A stretch of 64,000 nt of DNA from Undaria pinnatifida (lineage: Eukaryota > Sar > Phaeophyceae > Laminariales > Alariaceae): NCBI GenBank assembly GCA_012845835.1, contig JABAKD010000006.1:7176637-7240636 (forward strand). Reading direction: 5' to 3'. The first letter of the stretch is position 1; each line of letters opens with the position of its first letter. The translations under genes were made by a program, and so were the position numbers. Below the pieces are notes generated by a model, which saw only the letters and a program-made list of their open reading frames with translations, was not told the origin of the DNA and ran no database searches. Positions 26,023-31,589 of the stretch are shown here, piece by piece.

Positions 26023-29000
26023 ACCCAGCGACTCTTGTTGCAGTGTGGGGCCGATGCGGCAATCTCGTGGGTATGCTTAGTCGCTTGCGTAGCTCGGACA
26101 CTCGTTGTTTTCATCTCCCATCCCAGCCGCCCGCGTCGCTTTATGTGGCCGATGTGTTCGCCGTAATTCGTTTTTGTCTCTTGCTCGCTCTGAAGAATTG
26201 AAAGAGGTAGACAAGTGCAAAGACCCACCCACCCACCCACCCCTCAACCCCCACCCCCCTCCTCGTCTCCTTTCCCCCCCTACCTCAAAAAGCTGGAACT
26301 TTTGAATGTGATCTTGGCTACGTGGTGTTTTCCATCGACCTACCAAAACCATACCAACATCGGACCTGTTCTGGAACTACCGCGAAACGTTCCTCGCGGC
26401 ATCAGGCCATACCCCCCCCCCCACCCCTCCCCTTCCCCCCATATAAATGCAACTCCCCCAACCCTCCACCCCCCCCCGTACCGTATAACGCCTTTGTGAC
26501 TACTATACAGGTGGTGTTTTTCCACCGACCGACGAAGACCATGATAACTTCGGACCTGTTTTGGAACTATCCAACGAACGTTCCTCGCGGCACCAGGGCT
26601 TGGAAGTGGGGAATGGACAAGGTGACAAAACCCCTTTCTTTTTAGAACTGCAGAACATGGGGACTGAAACATGTTTTCAACGTGCCGTGGACTCGCACGC
26701 GTTGAGGCAGGCATTATGACGGGGCCACGTTTAGACTAAGCTATGAACTCGTTTGGGCTGGTCGGTGTTACATGCCGGGTGTTTTTTTTTCTATGGTTTT
26801 GAATGCCCCCCCCCCCCCCGCCCTTGCTCCGTCTCGAACGGGATGGGTGGTCAATGGTCAAATGACCAAGACAAGCAACAAATGAGTACGCCCCCCCCCC
26901 CCCCCCACTTCTGCTTGCGACAGCCCCCTGGATTCAAGCCAACCACGTAGACTAATCCCGAAGGGGAAGCTCGTATGAAAATGTTTTCATCTCCCCGCGG
27001 GGACTAGTTCCCCCCCCCCTTCCCCCCTCCCGTATTTGCCCGTCTATTAATGTCCCCATTCTGCGCTTAGTTTACTATTTATAGTTTGTCTTGGCTCTGA
27101 CTTGGTACTTCGAAGAGGACAGAGACGAAGGCCACGGCGAGGGTGCACACAACTTTTCTGAGTCTTGAGTGTTTATACTACAGTAGCTCACTCCCCCCCC
27201 AAAAAAAATGCACACAACTTTTCTGAGTCTTGAGTGTTTGTACTACAGTAGCCCACCCACCCCCAAAATGGCTTTGAAAATAATTGTACTCTTATCCCGA
27301 TACACAACCCCATGTCCCATGGTGTAAAACGAACAATATTGGAAGCCACGAATGGGATTTGAAATATTGTCGCGCCCAAAAATGGCACACCTCTTCGTAT
27401 TGCAGCACGCGCTCCTTTCTTAGCCCTCCATGTCCCCTTCCGAAGCCATTCCTGCCTTTTTGCGAGCGTTTCTAACTCACCACGCTGTCCCTAATCATGT
27501 ACGCCTGCAGGTTTGACTATCCTTCTACAGGCTGGTTCAAGTTAACCCCTTTAGAACCCCCGAACCCCTACCTATACTAAATCCAAGTAATTTTGTCCCC
27601 AAAAACGGGTTTCCAGTTGTAAAGGGGTTAAAAAACCCAAATTCTGCCCCCCGCGAATGCCGCTCGCAACGTCTAGTCAAAGGGTGAATAATTGGTATCA
27701 TGCTGGCCCACCCCCATGACCAATGGAAGAGGGTGGGATTTGGCAAGCTTTTTTTTTCACGGCCTCGGGCTGTCTCTAGGAGCGAAACCCGTATCGACCA
27801 ATGACAGGCCTTCAATTTTTTGAATAATATTCAGGCGTTTTCCAAGCGGAGGCGAGAGGAAAAAACATGCGCCGCATTTTGCACGAACCCGTTGGAGGTA
27901 CGCCAAGGCGTGTGTGTAGAAGTTTTCGCGCAAGAAATCGAAGATGTGATCTGCCTGTGTTCAACGTTAAGCAGAATCTAGCGAAAAAAGTGGATCCTGC
28001 ACTAAAACCAAGTCATTTGAAGGAAATAACATATTTTACTCATTTTTTTACGGACAAAAGTCTAAATGTCCACGCCGTTTTTGAGAGATAAACCCTGAAT
28101 GTTTGCACGTGTTCTACGTGCCCATTCCGAGATCTGACTTCCGTTTGTTTTTTTTTCCTTTTTTTTGCCGAAGATATTTGGGCTAAGGTGGTACACATTT
28201 TCTGAAGTCAGGCGAAAAAATAAATAAAAACACAACAGGTGAGGTCTTCGCAATGGCACATAGGAGACACGTGCAAATTTTCGCGGTCTGAATCGCAAAA
28301 ACGGCGTGGACATTCGCTGGGGAATAAATTTGGGCTTTTTAACGTGAACCAGCCTGTATAAGCATTTCATGGTCACTGACATGGAGGCATTTTCAGCCAA
28401 TTTTTTTATGTAGACGCCATTCCGCTATATTTGCAAACCTACTTTATATATATATCTCCCTTGTTGCTGCGCCTTTTGTAGCTCCTCACTTCCTGACCCC
28501 CCCCCCCCCCCCCCCCGCCACCCCGTCCCGTCCCAACGCCTCCATATCTCCTTCCGAAGGTGGTGCTGCCTTTTTGCAGCGTTTCTGTCCGCCCCCGCCC
28601 CCACCCAACCCCCCCCCCTCTCCCTTTGGACAATATCCCTGCCCTTATACAGCACAATCGTTTCATGACGACTAACGAAGAGGAATTTTGGGGGCCGTCA
28701 GCCCCCTCTACTTGCACACCTACGAATACATGTTTCACTCCGTTATTTCGTTGGTAGCTCCTCACTCCCCCCCCCCCCCCCCCCCCCCCCCCGTCCTCGT
28801 CCCCGTCCCCGCGCCTTATCCCTCCATCTTCCTGTTTGACGTCAACCCTACCCTTTTGCTAGTGCTGCTGTCCCCCCCCTCTCTCTGTCTCCCCCGGGAG
28901 GCGTGGTCAACGGTCAAATGACTAAGTCAAGCAAACGAGTACGCCCCCTCTCCTCCCCCCCCCACTCGCCCTCCGTATTCATGTCCGAAGGTATACATGC

Positions 29001-29380
29001 CACTCTACAATCGATTCATGGTCCTGATAAGGAGGCGTTTTCGGCCAATTTAAGTGATAGTAGGCCCTCCCTCCCCCCCCTCCCCTCATGAGCACGCATG
29101 TTCAGTTGCCCCTTTTTTATCTCTCCTGATGCGTCTTTCGTAGCTCATCACCCCCCTCCCCCCCTCTTTATCCCGCCGTGTAAAACTATGTCCGAAGGTT
29201 TACCTGCCCTTCTACAAGCGTTTCATGGTGACTGATAAGGAGGCGTATGCGGCGAAAGTGGATTATATACTGGACTGGGGAATCGAAACTATCGTCCCCT
29301 GCCATGGCGAGATCGTACGGAGTGGCGCGAGCGAGGCGTTACGCGGGTCGCTTCTCGGGAAAAGGGTGTCGGGAAGATAA
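196..29380 (+). CDS. DUF4336-domain protein, probably plastid-targeted (6 exons, 319 aa)
   Basis: Seen: exons 196-511, 9829-9970, 12846-12977, 23219-23294, 26511-26621 and 29198-29380 join with matching phases (1, 2, 2, 0, 0) at GT-AG borders into one 960-base reading frame ending in TAA. Start: the ATG at 196 opens a hydrophobic leader (residues about 8-20) followed by Phe27 in LHG-FLVSSP, like the signal-peptide/transit-peptide junction of secondary-plastid algae. An upstream in-frame ATG at 7 would bury this leader. Body: RVADNVWCAERP (87-98), LSDGSLWVHSP, GHIVSPNYEHVKYAKQW, NPFTGKPFFNE (212-222), VVFFHRPTKTMITSDLFWNY (223-242) and VPCHGEIV with His295. Known: this series is typical of DUF4336 proteins, a family with a metallo-beta-lactamase-like fold and no established reaction. 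The canonical HxHxDH metal motif is absent; SPNYEH, TSD and CHGE lie at comparable places. Inferred: a soluble plastid protein of unknown function. The splice model has no transcript support here. Confidence 0.88.
1085..1195 (+). repeat. Retroposon 3' end with poly(A) tail (family G)
   Basis: GTGTGGTGAGCTGAAGCTTT, then a T-rich stretch, CCCCATCCGCCGGAGG and 18 A residues. The same module ending in an A run recurs at 6980-7050, 20205-20245, 32625-32692 and 38405-38485. A conserved 3' module followed by A of variable length is what a SINE or truncated LINE leaves behind. TCCGCCGGA is a small palindrome that could form a hairpin before the tail. The 5' boundary is not defined. Confidence 0.6.
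1453..1745 (-). mobile_element. tRNA-derived SINE, family A
   Basis: Nearly the same sequence recurs at 51325-51642, and shorter pieces are at 15425-15500 and 42695-42835. Read on the minus strand, 1745-1665 looks like a tRNA: GGTCGCCCCGGTGG at the D-arm/A-box end and GAGTTCGAATCCC as a B box about 60 bases on. The body follows, carrying CTTCTGGACAAGCCGTGG (plus-strand sense) near its end. It sits in an intron here and in another intron at 51.3 kb. The absence of clean acceptor and anticodon stems argues against a working tRNA gene. Confidence 0.72.
3287..3559. mobile_element. Palindromic MITE, family 1
   Basis: Begins ACGCGTGGCACAATAGAGGT and ends with an approximate reverse complement (GCTATTGTAGCACGTGT). 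Between lie conserved blocks: CTGAAATGGTTTCTGAA, CTCCTTAACCCAAAATTGTC, a T run, CCTATGGGATTTTTCA, and a mirrored second half with TTAAGAAGGACATGTCTT. The family has at least ten copies in the window, none coding, so it is a non-autonomous inverted-repeat element. Confidence 0.7.
3603..3670 (+). repeat. Degenerate telomere-like G-rich repeat
   Basis: Imperfect GGGGTT, GGGTTA and GGGCTA units in a row; two CCCTAA units also occur near 2157-2171. The interstitial position and imperfection suggest an old insertion or a simple repeat, not a chromosome end. Confidence 0.55.
4877..4979. mobile_element. Small inverted-repeat element (about 103 bp)
   Basis: Arms 4877-4903 and 4953-4979 are 27-base inverted repeats with three mismatches, around a 49-base centre. 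Key ends are CCAACCGTACTG and CAGTACGGTTGG. No second copy was seen in the window, so the mobile interpretation rests on shape alone. Confidence 0.5.
5199..5261 (+). repeat. (AAC)n microsatellite
   Basis: About 20 near-perfect AAC units with one AAT interruption near the start, inside intron 1. Confidence 0.95.
5880..6580 (+). repeat. Two-copy 351-bp tandem duplication of MITE-like sequence
   Basis: CTGAACGGAAACGCCTGCAT begins at 5881 and again at 6232, and the following 340 bases match closely. The unit carries GGGGCTTCTTAACCCGGAAT and GAACATTTTCCGAACGA, recognisable as a diverged half of MITE family 1, so an element was duplicated in place. ORFs across it on the minus strand only follow the repeat. 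Confidence 0.8.
7397..7586 (+). repeat. 95-bp tandem duplication
   Basis: CGTACGGATTTTAAACATGA begins at 7397 and again at 7492, and the following 75 bases are identical. The end of each unit (CGCAACCATCGCCTCTCAC) leads into the CAACCATCG minisatellite. Confidence 0.88.
8999..9288. mobile_element. Palindromic MITE, family 1 (copy with empty TTAA site)
   Basis: Starts GACGCGTGCTACGATAGAGG and ends CTCTGTCGTAGCAGACGTC, an inverted repeat. Its GGGAGCTTAAGACCCCTCCC (TTAA at 9058-9061) is the unoccupied form of the site that carries a nested 89-bp element in the copy at 35533-35912. A short internal duplication (GACGATTTTGGGTTAAGGAA twice) lies at 9190-9235. Confidence 0.78.
9479..9550 (+). pseudogene. 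Decayed copy of DUF4336 exon 2 (relic 1)
   Basis: Translates as GGRVAVVRLSDGYLWVLSHV, against GGRMAVVKLSDGSLWVHSPV in the real exon at 9829. It is preceded by a CAG-like acceptor context (CCCCCAGGAGGCCGC) but diverges after about 23 codons and lacks the rest of the exon and its donor. The active-region His of WVHSP is changed to Leu. Confidence 0.85.
9588..9652 (+). pseudogene. Decayed copy of DUF4336 exon 2 (relic 2)
   Basis: Translates as GGCMAAVKLPGGGLGVHRPA, a second diverged copy of the exon start, preceded by GGTTACCAG much as the real exon is preceded by GGTTGCCAG. It loses similarity after about 20 codons. Confidence 0.82.
9829..9970 (+). CDS. DUF4336 gene exon 2
   Basis: Encodes residues 106-153: MAVVKLSDGSLWVHSP, a linker and GHIVSPNYEHVK. 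The acceptor is TTGCCAG and the donor GTGAGA at 9971. It is the third and only intact member of a local exon triplication (relics at 9479 and 9588). Confidence 0.88.
10020..10205 (+). mobile_element. SINE-like repeat family D with 5' poly(G)
   Basis: A G run is followed by TGTATTCAT, a GGCGGTAGTCCGTAGAGCC block, CCAGGACGAAGCACGTCGGG, TTGCTTACGCCAAGCGCGAA and GTGAAGGGTGAACTGCATC. Diverged copies are at 10750-10945, 29998-30275 (two in series) and 25822-26022 (inverted). A homopolymer G tract at the same end in all copies is unusual for a SINE. Confidence 0.65.
10750..10945 (+). mobile_element. SINE-like repeat family D, second copy
   Basis: Same order of blocks: G run, ATTCATTTCATGCATGGCCG, CCGGAACGGAGCATGACGGG, TGCTTGCACCAAGCGCGAA and GGAAGGTGAACTGTATCC. 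It is about 70-80% similar by eye to the other copies. Confidence 0.65.
11605..11655 (+). pseudogene. Decayed copy of DUF4336 exon 3
   Basis: Translates as KYAKKWVDPYSSARSL, against KYAKQWVDAFPSARSY of exon 3, then runs into a C-rich tract instead of CPGLKERKP. A C-rich pyrimidine stretch like that before the true exon 3 acceptor lies on both sides (11451-11500 and 11670-11705), so a segment including the acceptor region appears to have been copied. Confidence 0.82.
12846..12977 (+). CDS. DUF4336 gene exon 3
   Basis: Completes Lys153 and encodes YAKQWVDAFPSARSYACPG, KERKPEVGFYRAVGGSP and DDDMPPE, to residue 196 plus two bases of Glu197. The acceptor is ATGGCAACAG. The donor GTGAGT at 12978 is only about a dozen bases upstream of a long TTG microsatellite. 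Confidence 0.88.
12991..13101 (+). repeat. (TTG)n microsatellite
   Basis: About 37 TTG units with three interruptions, starting 13 bases after the exon 3 donor GT. The Leu and Cys runs in the forward frames are translation of the repeat and not protein. Confidence 0.97.
13359..13610. mobile_element. MITE family 1, diverged copy
   Basis: GCGCGCTGCTATCGAGGTATACCG, read as its parts GCTATCGAGGTATACC and TTTTTTGGCAAAAACG, then GAGTGACGAGGCCCCTTAACCC and TATACCTGGCCC; the right end is eroded. A GCTTGCAA-type short repeat (13620-13690) follows at once. Confidence 0.6.
14033..14300. mobile_element. MITE family 1 copy
   Basis: Starts GCTACGATAGAGGTATACC and contains AAATGGTTTCTGAATGACGG, a T run, CATGGGATTGTCCAT and GGTTAAGAAAGACGTGTCTT. 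The right terminal inverted repeat is missing or replaced by T-rich sequence. Confidence 0.68.
14917..14988 (+). repeat. 17-bp tandem repeat (TATAATGCCGCATTTCG)
   Basis: Four consecutive units, the last with TATAGTG. The minus-strand ORF across it carries a matching repeated peptide that is only the repeat translated. Confidence 0.9.
15015..15265. mobile_element. MITE family 1 copy
   Basis: Starts GACGCGTGCTACGATAGAGG and carries GAAATTGTTTCCGAATGAGG, AACCCAAAATCGTCGGGAA, TACCTAGTCCATGGGATG and CTCCAAATCAGTTTTTGCCG. The distal inverted repeat is replaced by T-rich sequence and GTCCGAAAGTGAGGAAC. Confidence 0.68.
16665..16955 (+). repeat. GCCGTGC/GCGGTGC minisatellite, two blocks
   Basis: Short degenerate units (CAGCGC, GCCGTGCCCT, GCGGTGCTGTGC) at 16640-16795 and again at 16855-16955, with CAGCTCAGCTCAGC at the start of the second block. 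Confidence 0.75.
17645..17870 (+). repeat. GACCC-rich repeat, copy 1
   Basis: TTTTCGCGGGTCTGATCACA, a run of about nine GACCC units (17690-17737), then GAAAACCTCCTGACCCGACC and CCCGCGGGCCGG, ending TTGACCC. A diverged copy with the same order of parts is at 24612-24870, so this is a dispersed repeat and not only a simple repeat. Confidence 0.75.
18780..19075 (+). other. Strongly T/G-skewed stretch
   Basis: Nearly all T and G on the plus strand (TTGTTGTTG, TTGTGTTCGTTGTG, many T runs), with almost no A or C for about 290 bases. No repeat unit length is obvious and no gene was seen. Confidence 0.6.
19809..19898. mobile_element. TTAA MITE, family 2 (about 90 bp)
   Basis: TTAACCCCTTTAGAGCCCCC, AAACCCCTCCCCATACT, CCAAGTAGTTTTATCCCTAA, GAACGGGTTTCCAG and a decayed right end GGCGTTGA. 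Its right TTAA is mutated. Confidence 0.75.
20640..21470 (+). repeat. About 205-bp satellite, four copies
   Basis: GACCGCCTTATAGGGGGAA recurs near 20690, 20908, 21112 and 21311, followed each time by CCACCTCATT, AGTGCAATTCC and CGATTTTGACCGCCTTGTAT. Units end with CCTCTACTATT and GTGTCATACAG. They contain many copies of the short word ACCGCCTTAT in both orientations, so each unit can fold. Confidence 0.88.
21890..21971. repeat. Near-perfect 82-bp palindrome built from a tRNA 5' half
   Basis: Arms 21890-21929 and 21932-21971 are 40-base inverted repeats with one mismatch and a two-base centre. Each arm carries TAGCTCAGTGGGTAG, the D-arm/A-box of a tRNA, and ends GTTGGTTATATAG. The arms lie head to head. 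Confidence 0.92.
21932..22500. mobile_element. Foldback tRNA-like SINE (family B), two inverted units
   Basis: A unit running from the tRNA-like head through GAGTCCGTCAATTGACTCAC, GGAGACGTGGTAAATGG, TTTGCTCCTGAGTACTACAG and GTGCGTGGCAAGGGGAGAG is followed by the same blocks in reverse order on the other strand up to 22360. On the minus strand, 22500-22420 has an A box (TAGCTCAGTGGG) and a B box (GGTTCGAATCCCACC) spaced as in a tRNA gene. Related sequence is at 37795-38290. The acceptor stems do not pair, so it is not a working tRNA gene. Confidence 0.72.
22598..22868. mobile_element. Three TTAA MITEs (family 2) in series
   Basis: One element in reverse orientation (about 22598-22675) abuts a forward one at 22672-22760, and a third occupies 22780-22868 (89 bp, TTAA at both ends). 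Each shows the conserved CCAGTTG or GGAAACCC, TTGTCCCCAAAAAGGG and CTATACTAA-type blocks. The third is flanked on the right by AAGGAGCCCCGTCGTTCAG of MITE family 1. Confidence 0.82.
23219..23294 (+). CDS. DUF4336 gene exon 4
   Basis: Completes Glu197 and encodes WGGEIAACLVDTETNPFTG plus KPFFNE (198-222), the NPFTGxPFFNE signature of algal and plant DUF4336 proteins. The acceptor is GCTTAACCAG and the donor GTTAGG at 23295, the weakest of the set (GTTAGG and not GTRAG). Confidence 0.86.
23811..24250. mobile_element. MITE family 1 halves with TTAA MITEs
   Basis: Two tandem sets: a family 2 element (23811-23901, then 24040-24130), each followed by GGACCTCTAA, then GTGCTACAATAGAGGCGCACC or GTGCTACGATTGAGGCGC, the family 1 terminus. 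CCAAAAACTGATTTGGAGAA belongs to the family 1 interior. The pair of blocks is itself about a 229-bp tandem duplication. Confidence 0.7.
24612..24870 (+). repeat. GACCC-rich repeat, copy 2
   Basis: Same ordered landmarks as 17645-17870: TTTTCACGGGTCGGATG, GGTGACCTGGCCCGACCC, GAAAACCTCCTGACCCGATC, three CACCTCCTCCTGACC units and CGACCCGCGGGCCGGGTGG. It is more diverged and lacks the pure GACCC run. Confidence 0.72.
25186..25262 (-). mobile_element. tRNA-like sequence (Glu/Asp-like head), probable SINE remnant
   Basis: On the minus strand, GGTCGCCCCGGTGGTCTAGT (A-box region) is followed about 45 bases later by GAGTTCGATTCCCACC (B box). The D-arm half resembles eukaryotic tRNA-Glu. The anticodon region TCGAATATCACTAGCG does not form a proper stem and the acceptor ends do not pair, so a tRNA pseudogene or SINE is likelier than a gene. 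Confidence 0.6.
25552..25830. mobile_element. MITE family 1 copy
   Basis: GACGCACGCTACGATACGGG, AAGGTATACCTTTTTTTGG, GAATGACGGAGTTCCTTAAAC, GGCCATGGGATTTTTTCCGT, CCAAATCAGTTTTATCTTAAG and CTATCGTACCGCGCGTCC at the right end. Both inverted termini are present. Confidence 0.75.
25822..26022 (-). mobile_element. SINE family D, inverted, with long poly(C)
   Basis: Reverse complement of the family D blocks (GGTGCATGCGATGTCTGTC, GACGTGCTCCGTTCCGGC, CATGCGCGACC-type end), finishing GAAATGAGTAC and a run of over 30 C (25988-26022), equal to the 5' G run of the other copies. Confidence 0.68.
26318..26405 (+). pseudogene. Decayed copy of DUF4336 exon 5
   Basis: GTGGTGTTTTCCATCGACCT, ATCGGACCTGTTCTGGAACT and AACGTTCCTCGCGGCATCAG correspond in order to the real exon at 26511, 193 bases downstream. 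One T is lost from GTTTTTCC, which shifts the frame, and the end of the exon and the donor are replaced by a C-rich tract. Confidence 0.88.
26511..26621 (+). CDS. DUF4336 gene exon 5
   Basis: Encodes residues 223-259: VVFFHRPTKTMITSDLFWNY, PTNVPRGTRAWKWGMDK. The acceptor is TACTATACAG and the donor GTGACA at 26622. The TSD Asp237 and following FWNY are strongly conserved in the family. Confidence 0.9.
27428..27541 (+). pseudogene. Fragments of DUF4336 exon 6 (relics 1 and 2)
   Basis: CCTTCCGAAGCCATTCCTGC then TTTTTGCGAGCGTTTCT matches the acceptor-to-FYKRF stretch of exon 6 (TCCGAAG, CTGCCCTTCTACAAGCGTTT). A second weaker match is CAGGTTTGACTATCCTTCTA at 27509. Both have lost the reading frame. 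Confidence 0.6.
27542..27631. mobile_element. TTAA MITE, family 2, intact 90-bp copy
   Basis: TTAACCCCTTTAGAACCCCC at the left, CTATACTAAATCCAAGTAAT, TTTGTCCCCAAAAACGGG, TTTCCAGTTGTAAAGGGG and TTAA at the right. The terminal inverted repeat is TTAACCCCTTT. This is one of the cleanest copies. Confidence 0.85.
28339..28405 (+). pseudogene. Fragment of DUF4336 exon 6 (relic 3)
   Basis: CCAGCCTGTATAAGCATTTCA followed by TGGTCACTGACATGGAGGC and TTTTCAGCCAATTT corresponds to YKRFMVTDKEAYAAK, with MVTDMEAFSAN readable. Preceding codons are damaged and no acceptor precedes it. Confidence 0.75.
28551..28692 (+). pseudogene. Fragments of DUF4336 exon 6 (relics 4 and 5)
   Basis: CCTTCCGAAGGTGGTGCTGC and TTTTTGCAGCGTTTCT (28551-28586) carry the acceptor and the VxLPFxxRF region. 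ATCCCTGCCCTTATACAGCA then CAATCGTTTCATGACGACTA (28635-28675) carry LPLYxxNRFMTTNEEEF, similar to LPFYKRFMVTDKEAY. Frames are broken. Confidence 0.75.
28975..29058 (+). pseudogene. Fragment of DUF4336 exon 6 (relic 6, closest)
   Basis: TTCATGTCCGAAGGTATACA, ATGCCACTCTACAATCGATT, CATGGTCCTGATAAGGAGGC and GTTTTCGGCCAATTTAAGTG match the acceptor and first 20 codons of exon 6 (ATGTCCGAAGGTTTACCTGC and so on) 208 bases further on. VYMPLYNRFMV is readable before a one-base loss after GGTC. Confidence 0.88.
29198..29380 (+). CDS. DUF4336 gene exon 6 (terminal)
   Basis: Encodes residues 260-319: VYLPFYKRFMVTDKEAYAAK, VDYILDWGIETIVPCHGEIV and RSGASEALRGSLLGKRVSGR, then TAA at 29378. The acceptor ATGTCCGAAG has no pyrimidine tract directly before the AG; C/T-rich DNA ends about 30 bases upstream. 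The reading is secured by phase and family similarity, including CHGEIVRSG. No AATAAA is evident in the following 100 bases. Confidence 0.86.
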   Translation, partial: VYLPFYKRFMVTDKEAYAAKVDYILDWGIETIVPCHGEIVRSGASEALRGSLLGKRVSGR

Positions 29381-29997
29381 AAAATGAGCACTAAGAGACG
29401 ATATACCTGGTGCGCGTTTTTTTTTTCAACGCCAGAATTATCGAAAACGACGAACAAAAAACGATCAAAAACGATTTCTAAAAAGCGTTTTAAAAAGATC
29501 GAAAACGTTCATAACGACCAAAACCATCAACAACGATCAAATCCATCAAAACGATCAAAACGATTGCAAACCAACCACAACGCGGGTAAGATTAGAATTT
29601 TCCAGCGAGCACATTTAGAAAACCCAGGGAATTTATTCAGACAACCCCTGTAGGCATTGCGTATGGGTTTAGCTTAAGAGGTTGTTCGGTGGAATTGAGG
29701 AAGTTTCGGCGCGAGTCGACGAGGAACTCTACTATCTTAATAATAACATAGGTACCCGATACCACAGCAGGACACCCAGGTCGCGAGACGGAGGGGAGGT
29801 TTTTCGCCCCCGACAGAAAATCCTTATTGTCTTGGCTGCGTTTCCGCCGCCAGCGCGCTACCTCAATAGCAGATATGCTACGACATACCAACGGGTACAT
29901 TAAGCGATTGTTCGGTGGAACAGAGGAAGCACTGGTAGCCAATACACACTCGTGCGAGTAGCACATCCAGATCGGGAGCAGGGAGTGGGCGGCGGGA

Positions 29998-30275
29998 AGG
30001 GGGGGGGGGGTATGCATGGCTGTCGTCATACGGTAATAGACTACCATTCCTACAACACCGGGACGGAGCACGTCGGATGTTCACTAACGGAAGGGGGGTG
30101 TACTTAAATTGTGCATGGCCGTAGTCGCATGACCGTAGACCCTCGCATCCCTACTATGCCGGGACGGAGCACGTCGGGTTTTCACCACAACCAGGCAGAC
30201 ATTGCTTGCAACAAGCGCGAAGCGCCGCGAGGTGTTCGGTGAGAGTCGCCTGAAGGGTGAACTGCATCCTTGCAA
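29998..30275 (+). mobile_element. SINE family D, partial copy followed by fuller copy
   Basis: A G run, ATGCATGGCTGTCGTCATAC and ACGGAGCACGTCGGATGTTC (29998-30095) is followed by GGGGGGTGTACTTAAATTG, CATGGCCGTAGTCGCATGAC and TTGCTTGCAACAAGCGCGAA (30095-30275). They sit head to tail, the first truncated at its 3' end. Confidence 0.68.
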
Positions 30276-30835
30276 GAACCGCTCGTAAGATAGGGAGGCC
30301 ACTATTTCGGTGGCGTTTTCGTGCAGTGTCTCGGGGTCACGGGCACGAGTGACCCACTCCCCCTGTTCCATTGCGGTCTTTGGGTTTTTCGTGCTGTTTT
30401 GTTTTGTGCGATCTGAATCCGCAACAGCATGGTTGAGGCCACGGTGCGCCAAACTAATCGCCTAAAATATTTTCGTCAGCAAGGTACAGAGTGACTTCGT
30501 GTCGAGTGGCTCAAATCCAGCAGTGGAAAAAGGGGTGTACCCGAGTCATCCCACGGTGGGGCTTGCACTTTTTGAGCCAAAAAAAGGTATGCCCTCTGGC
30601 CGGTTGAGCTACTCCAGTGGACGGAACTACCGGTCAGTATATTAATTTTTTGACGATTTTTTTTTCTTGTTCAAGTAAGAGGGCATATAGACGTTTGATC
30701 GGTTTGCGGTTTGCGAACGAACGCCTTTCGAAGGAAATGTTTTCGCTGAAAGGTATCGAACTCCCCACGTTAGGATCTCAGGAACTTTCTTGTGCATGCC
30801 AACGGTGGGATGACTGTGAATCAATTATTGGGGTA

Positions 30836-31220
30836 TTAGTCCGTTTGACCACTTGCAAAATGTTAATCGTTAGCTTACCCAAACCAAGCCTTACAACACT
30901 CGCCCCCCCTGAAACGGCGGGATAGCAGGTCGGCCGGATATGCGGGCGGGCGTGTCAATATCCAAGCGGTTTCATTTCCTGGGTATATACCAGCGGGAGA
31001 GTATTTTTCAAGTTCGACACATGTGGGGAAAGCCTGAAAAAGTTTAGTACATTGTGTGGATGGTGGGATTCGAACCCACGACCCCCCCCCAAAAAAAAAA
31101 ACAAAAAACATAGTCCTGCCGACGACGCCATTTGTTAAGGAATTAGTGGGGGCATTAGTCCGTTTCTTGACCACTTGCAAAAGGTTAACCAATCGTAGCT
31201 CTTTTTGCCCCAACTAGAAG
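30836..31220 (-). mobile_element. tRNA-derived SINE family E with terminal direct repeats
   Basis: The same arrangement occurs at 59036-59412: a block beginning GGGGTATTAGTCCGTTTGAC and ending GCCTTATAACAC, then CCTGAAACGGCGGGATAGCA, TTTCATTTCCTGGGTATA and GTATTTTTCAAGTTCG, a tRNA-like B box (minus strand GTGGGTTCGAATCCCACC), and the first block again. This copy has an extra C and A tract (31082-31108) beside the B box. A terminal-repeat miniature retrotransposon (TRIM) with a primer-binding site is the alternative. Confidence 0.68.
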
Positions 31221-31389
31221 CCTTATAACATGACTCACCCCCCCGTTATACCGCAGCCTTGTTCAACCCAAGGCATTCCCGGTTTCAGTGTATGCGCATG
31301 ACGATTTGCTACGATGTGGGGTTATGCCACTTTTTTTGGCGAGTAATTTCTGACTTGGAGATACGGCTTCTTACAACGCCTTTCGTGCA

Positions 31390-31479
31390 ACTGGAAACCC
31401 GTTTTAGGGCCGTTTTAGGGACGAATTTGCTTGGACTTGGTGTAGGGAGGGGTTTTGGGGGCTGCTCTAAAGGGGTTAA
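31390..31479. mobile_element. TTAA MITE, family 2 (reverse orientation)
   Basis: CTGGAAACCCGTTTTAGGGC, an inserted short duplication of CGTTTTAGGG, GGACGAATTTGCTTGGACTT, GGTGTAGGGAGGGGTTTTGG and CTCTAAAGGGGTTAA. The left end is eroded. Confidence 0.72.
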
Positions 31480-31589
31480 GTCAGAAACTGCCCATTTAGA
31501 GCCCTGCGCCCCTCCCGGCACTATGTGGGCAGTGCCCCTGACAGGCTGTCTTTTGTTTGGTGGGGTGTGGTGTGGTGTGTGGGACGTAT

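Larger units (their letters stand above)
23295..26510 (+). other. Intron 4 of the DUF4336 gene (3.2 kb)
   Basis: Holds a (TTTC)n tract (23306-23345), a GGC run (23589-23613), paired MITE 1 / MITE 2 insertions at 23811-24250, the second GACCC-rich repeat, a tRNA-like element at 25186-25262, a MITE at 25552-25830, an inverted SINE D with a run of over 30 C, and a decayed exon 5. The part 24880-25180 has nothing recognisable. Confidence 0.72.
26622..29197 (+). other. Intron 5 of the DUF4336 gene (2.6 kb), with relics of exon 6
   Basis: Dominated by long C tracts (26804-26820, 26890-26907, 28497-28517, 28768-28793) and repeated decayed pieces of exon 6 (separate entries). A family 2 MITE lies at 27542-27631. 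A 50-base segment with ACACAACTTTTCTGAGTCTT is tandemly doubled at 27146-27260. The stretch 27640-28340 has no recognised content. Confidence 0.75.
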
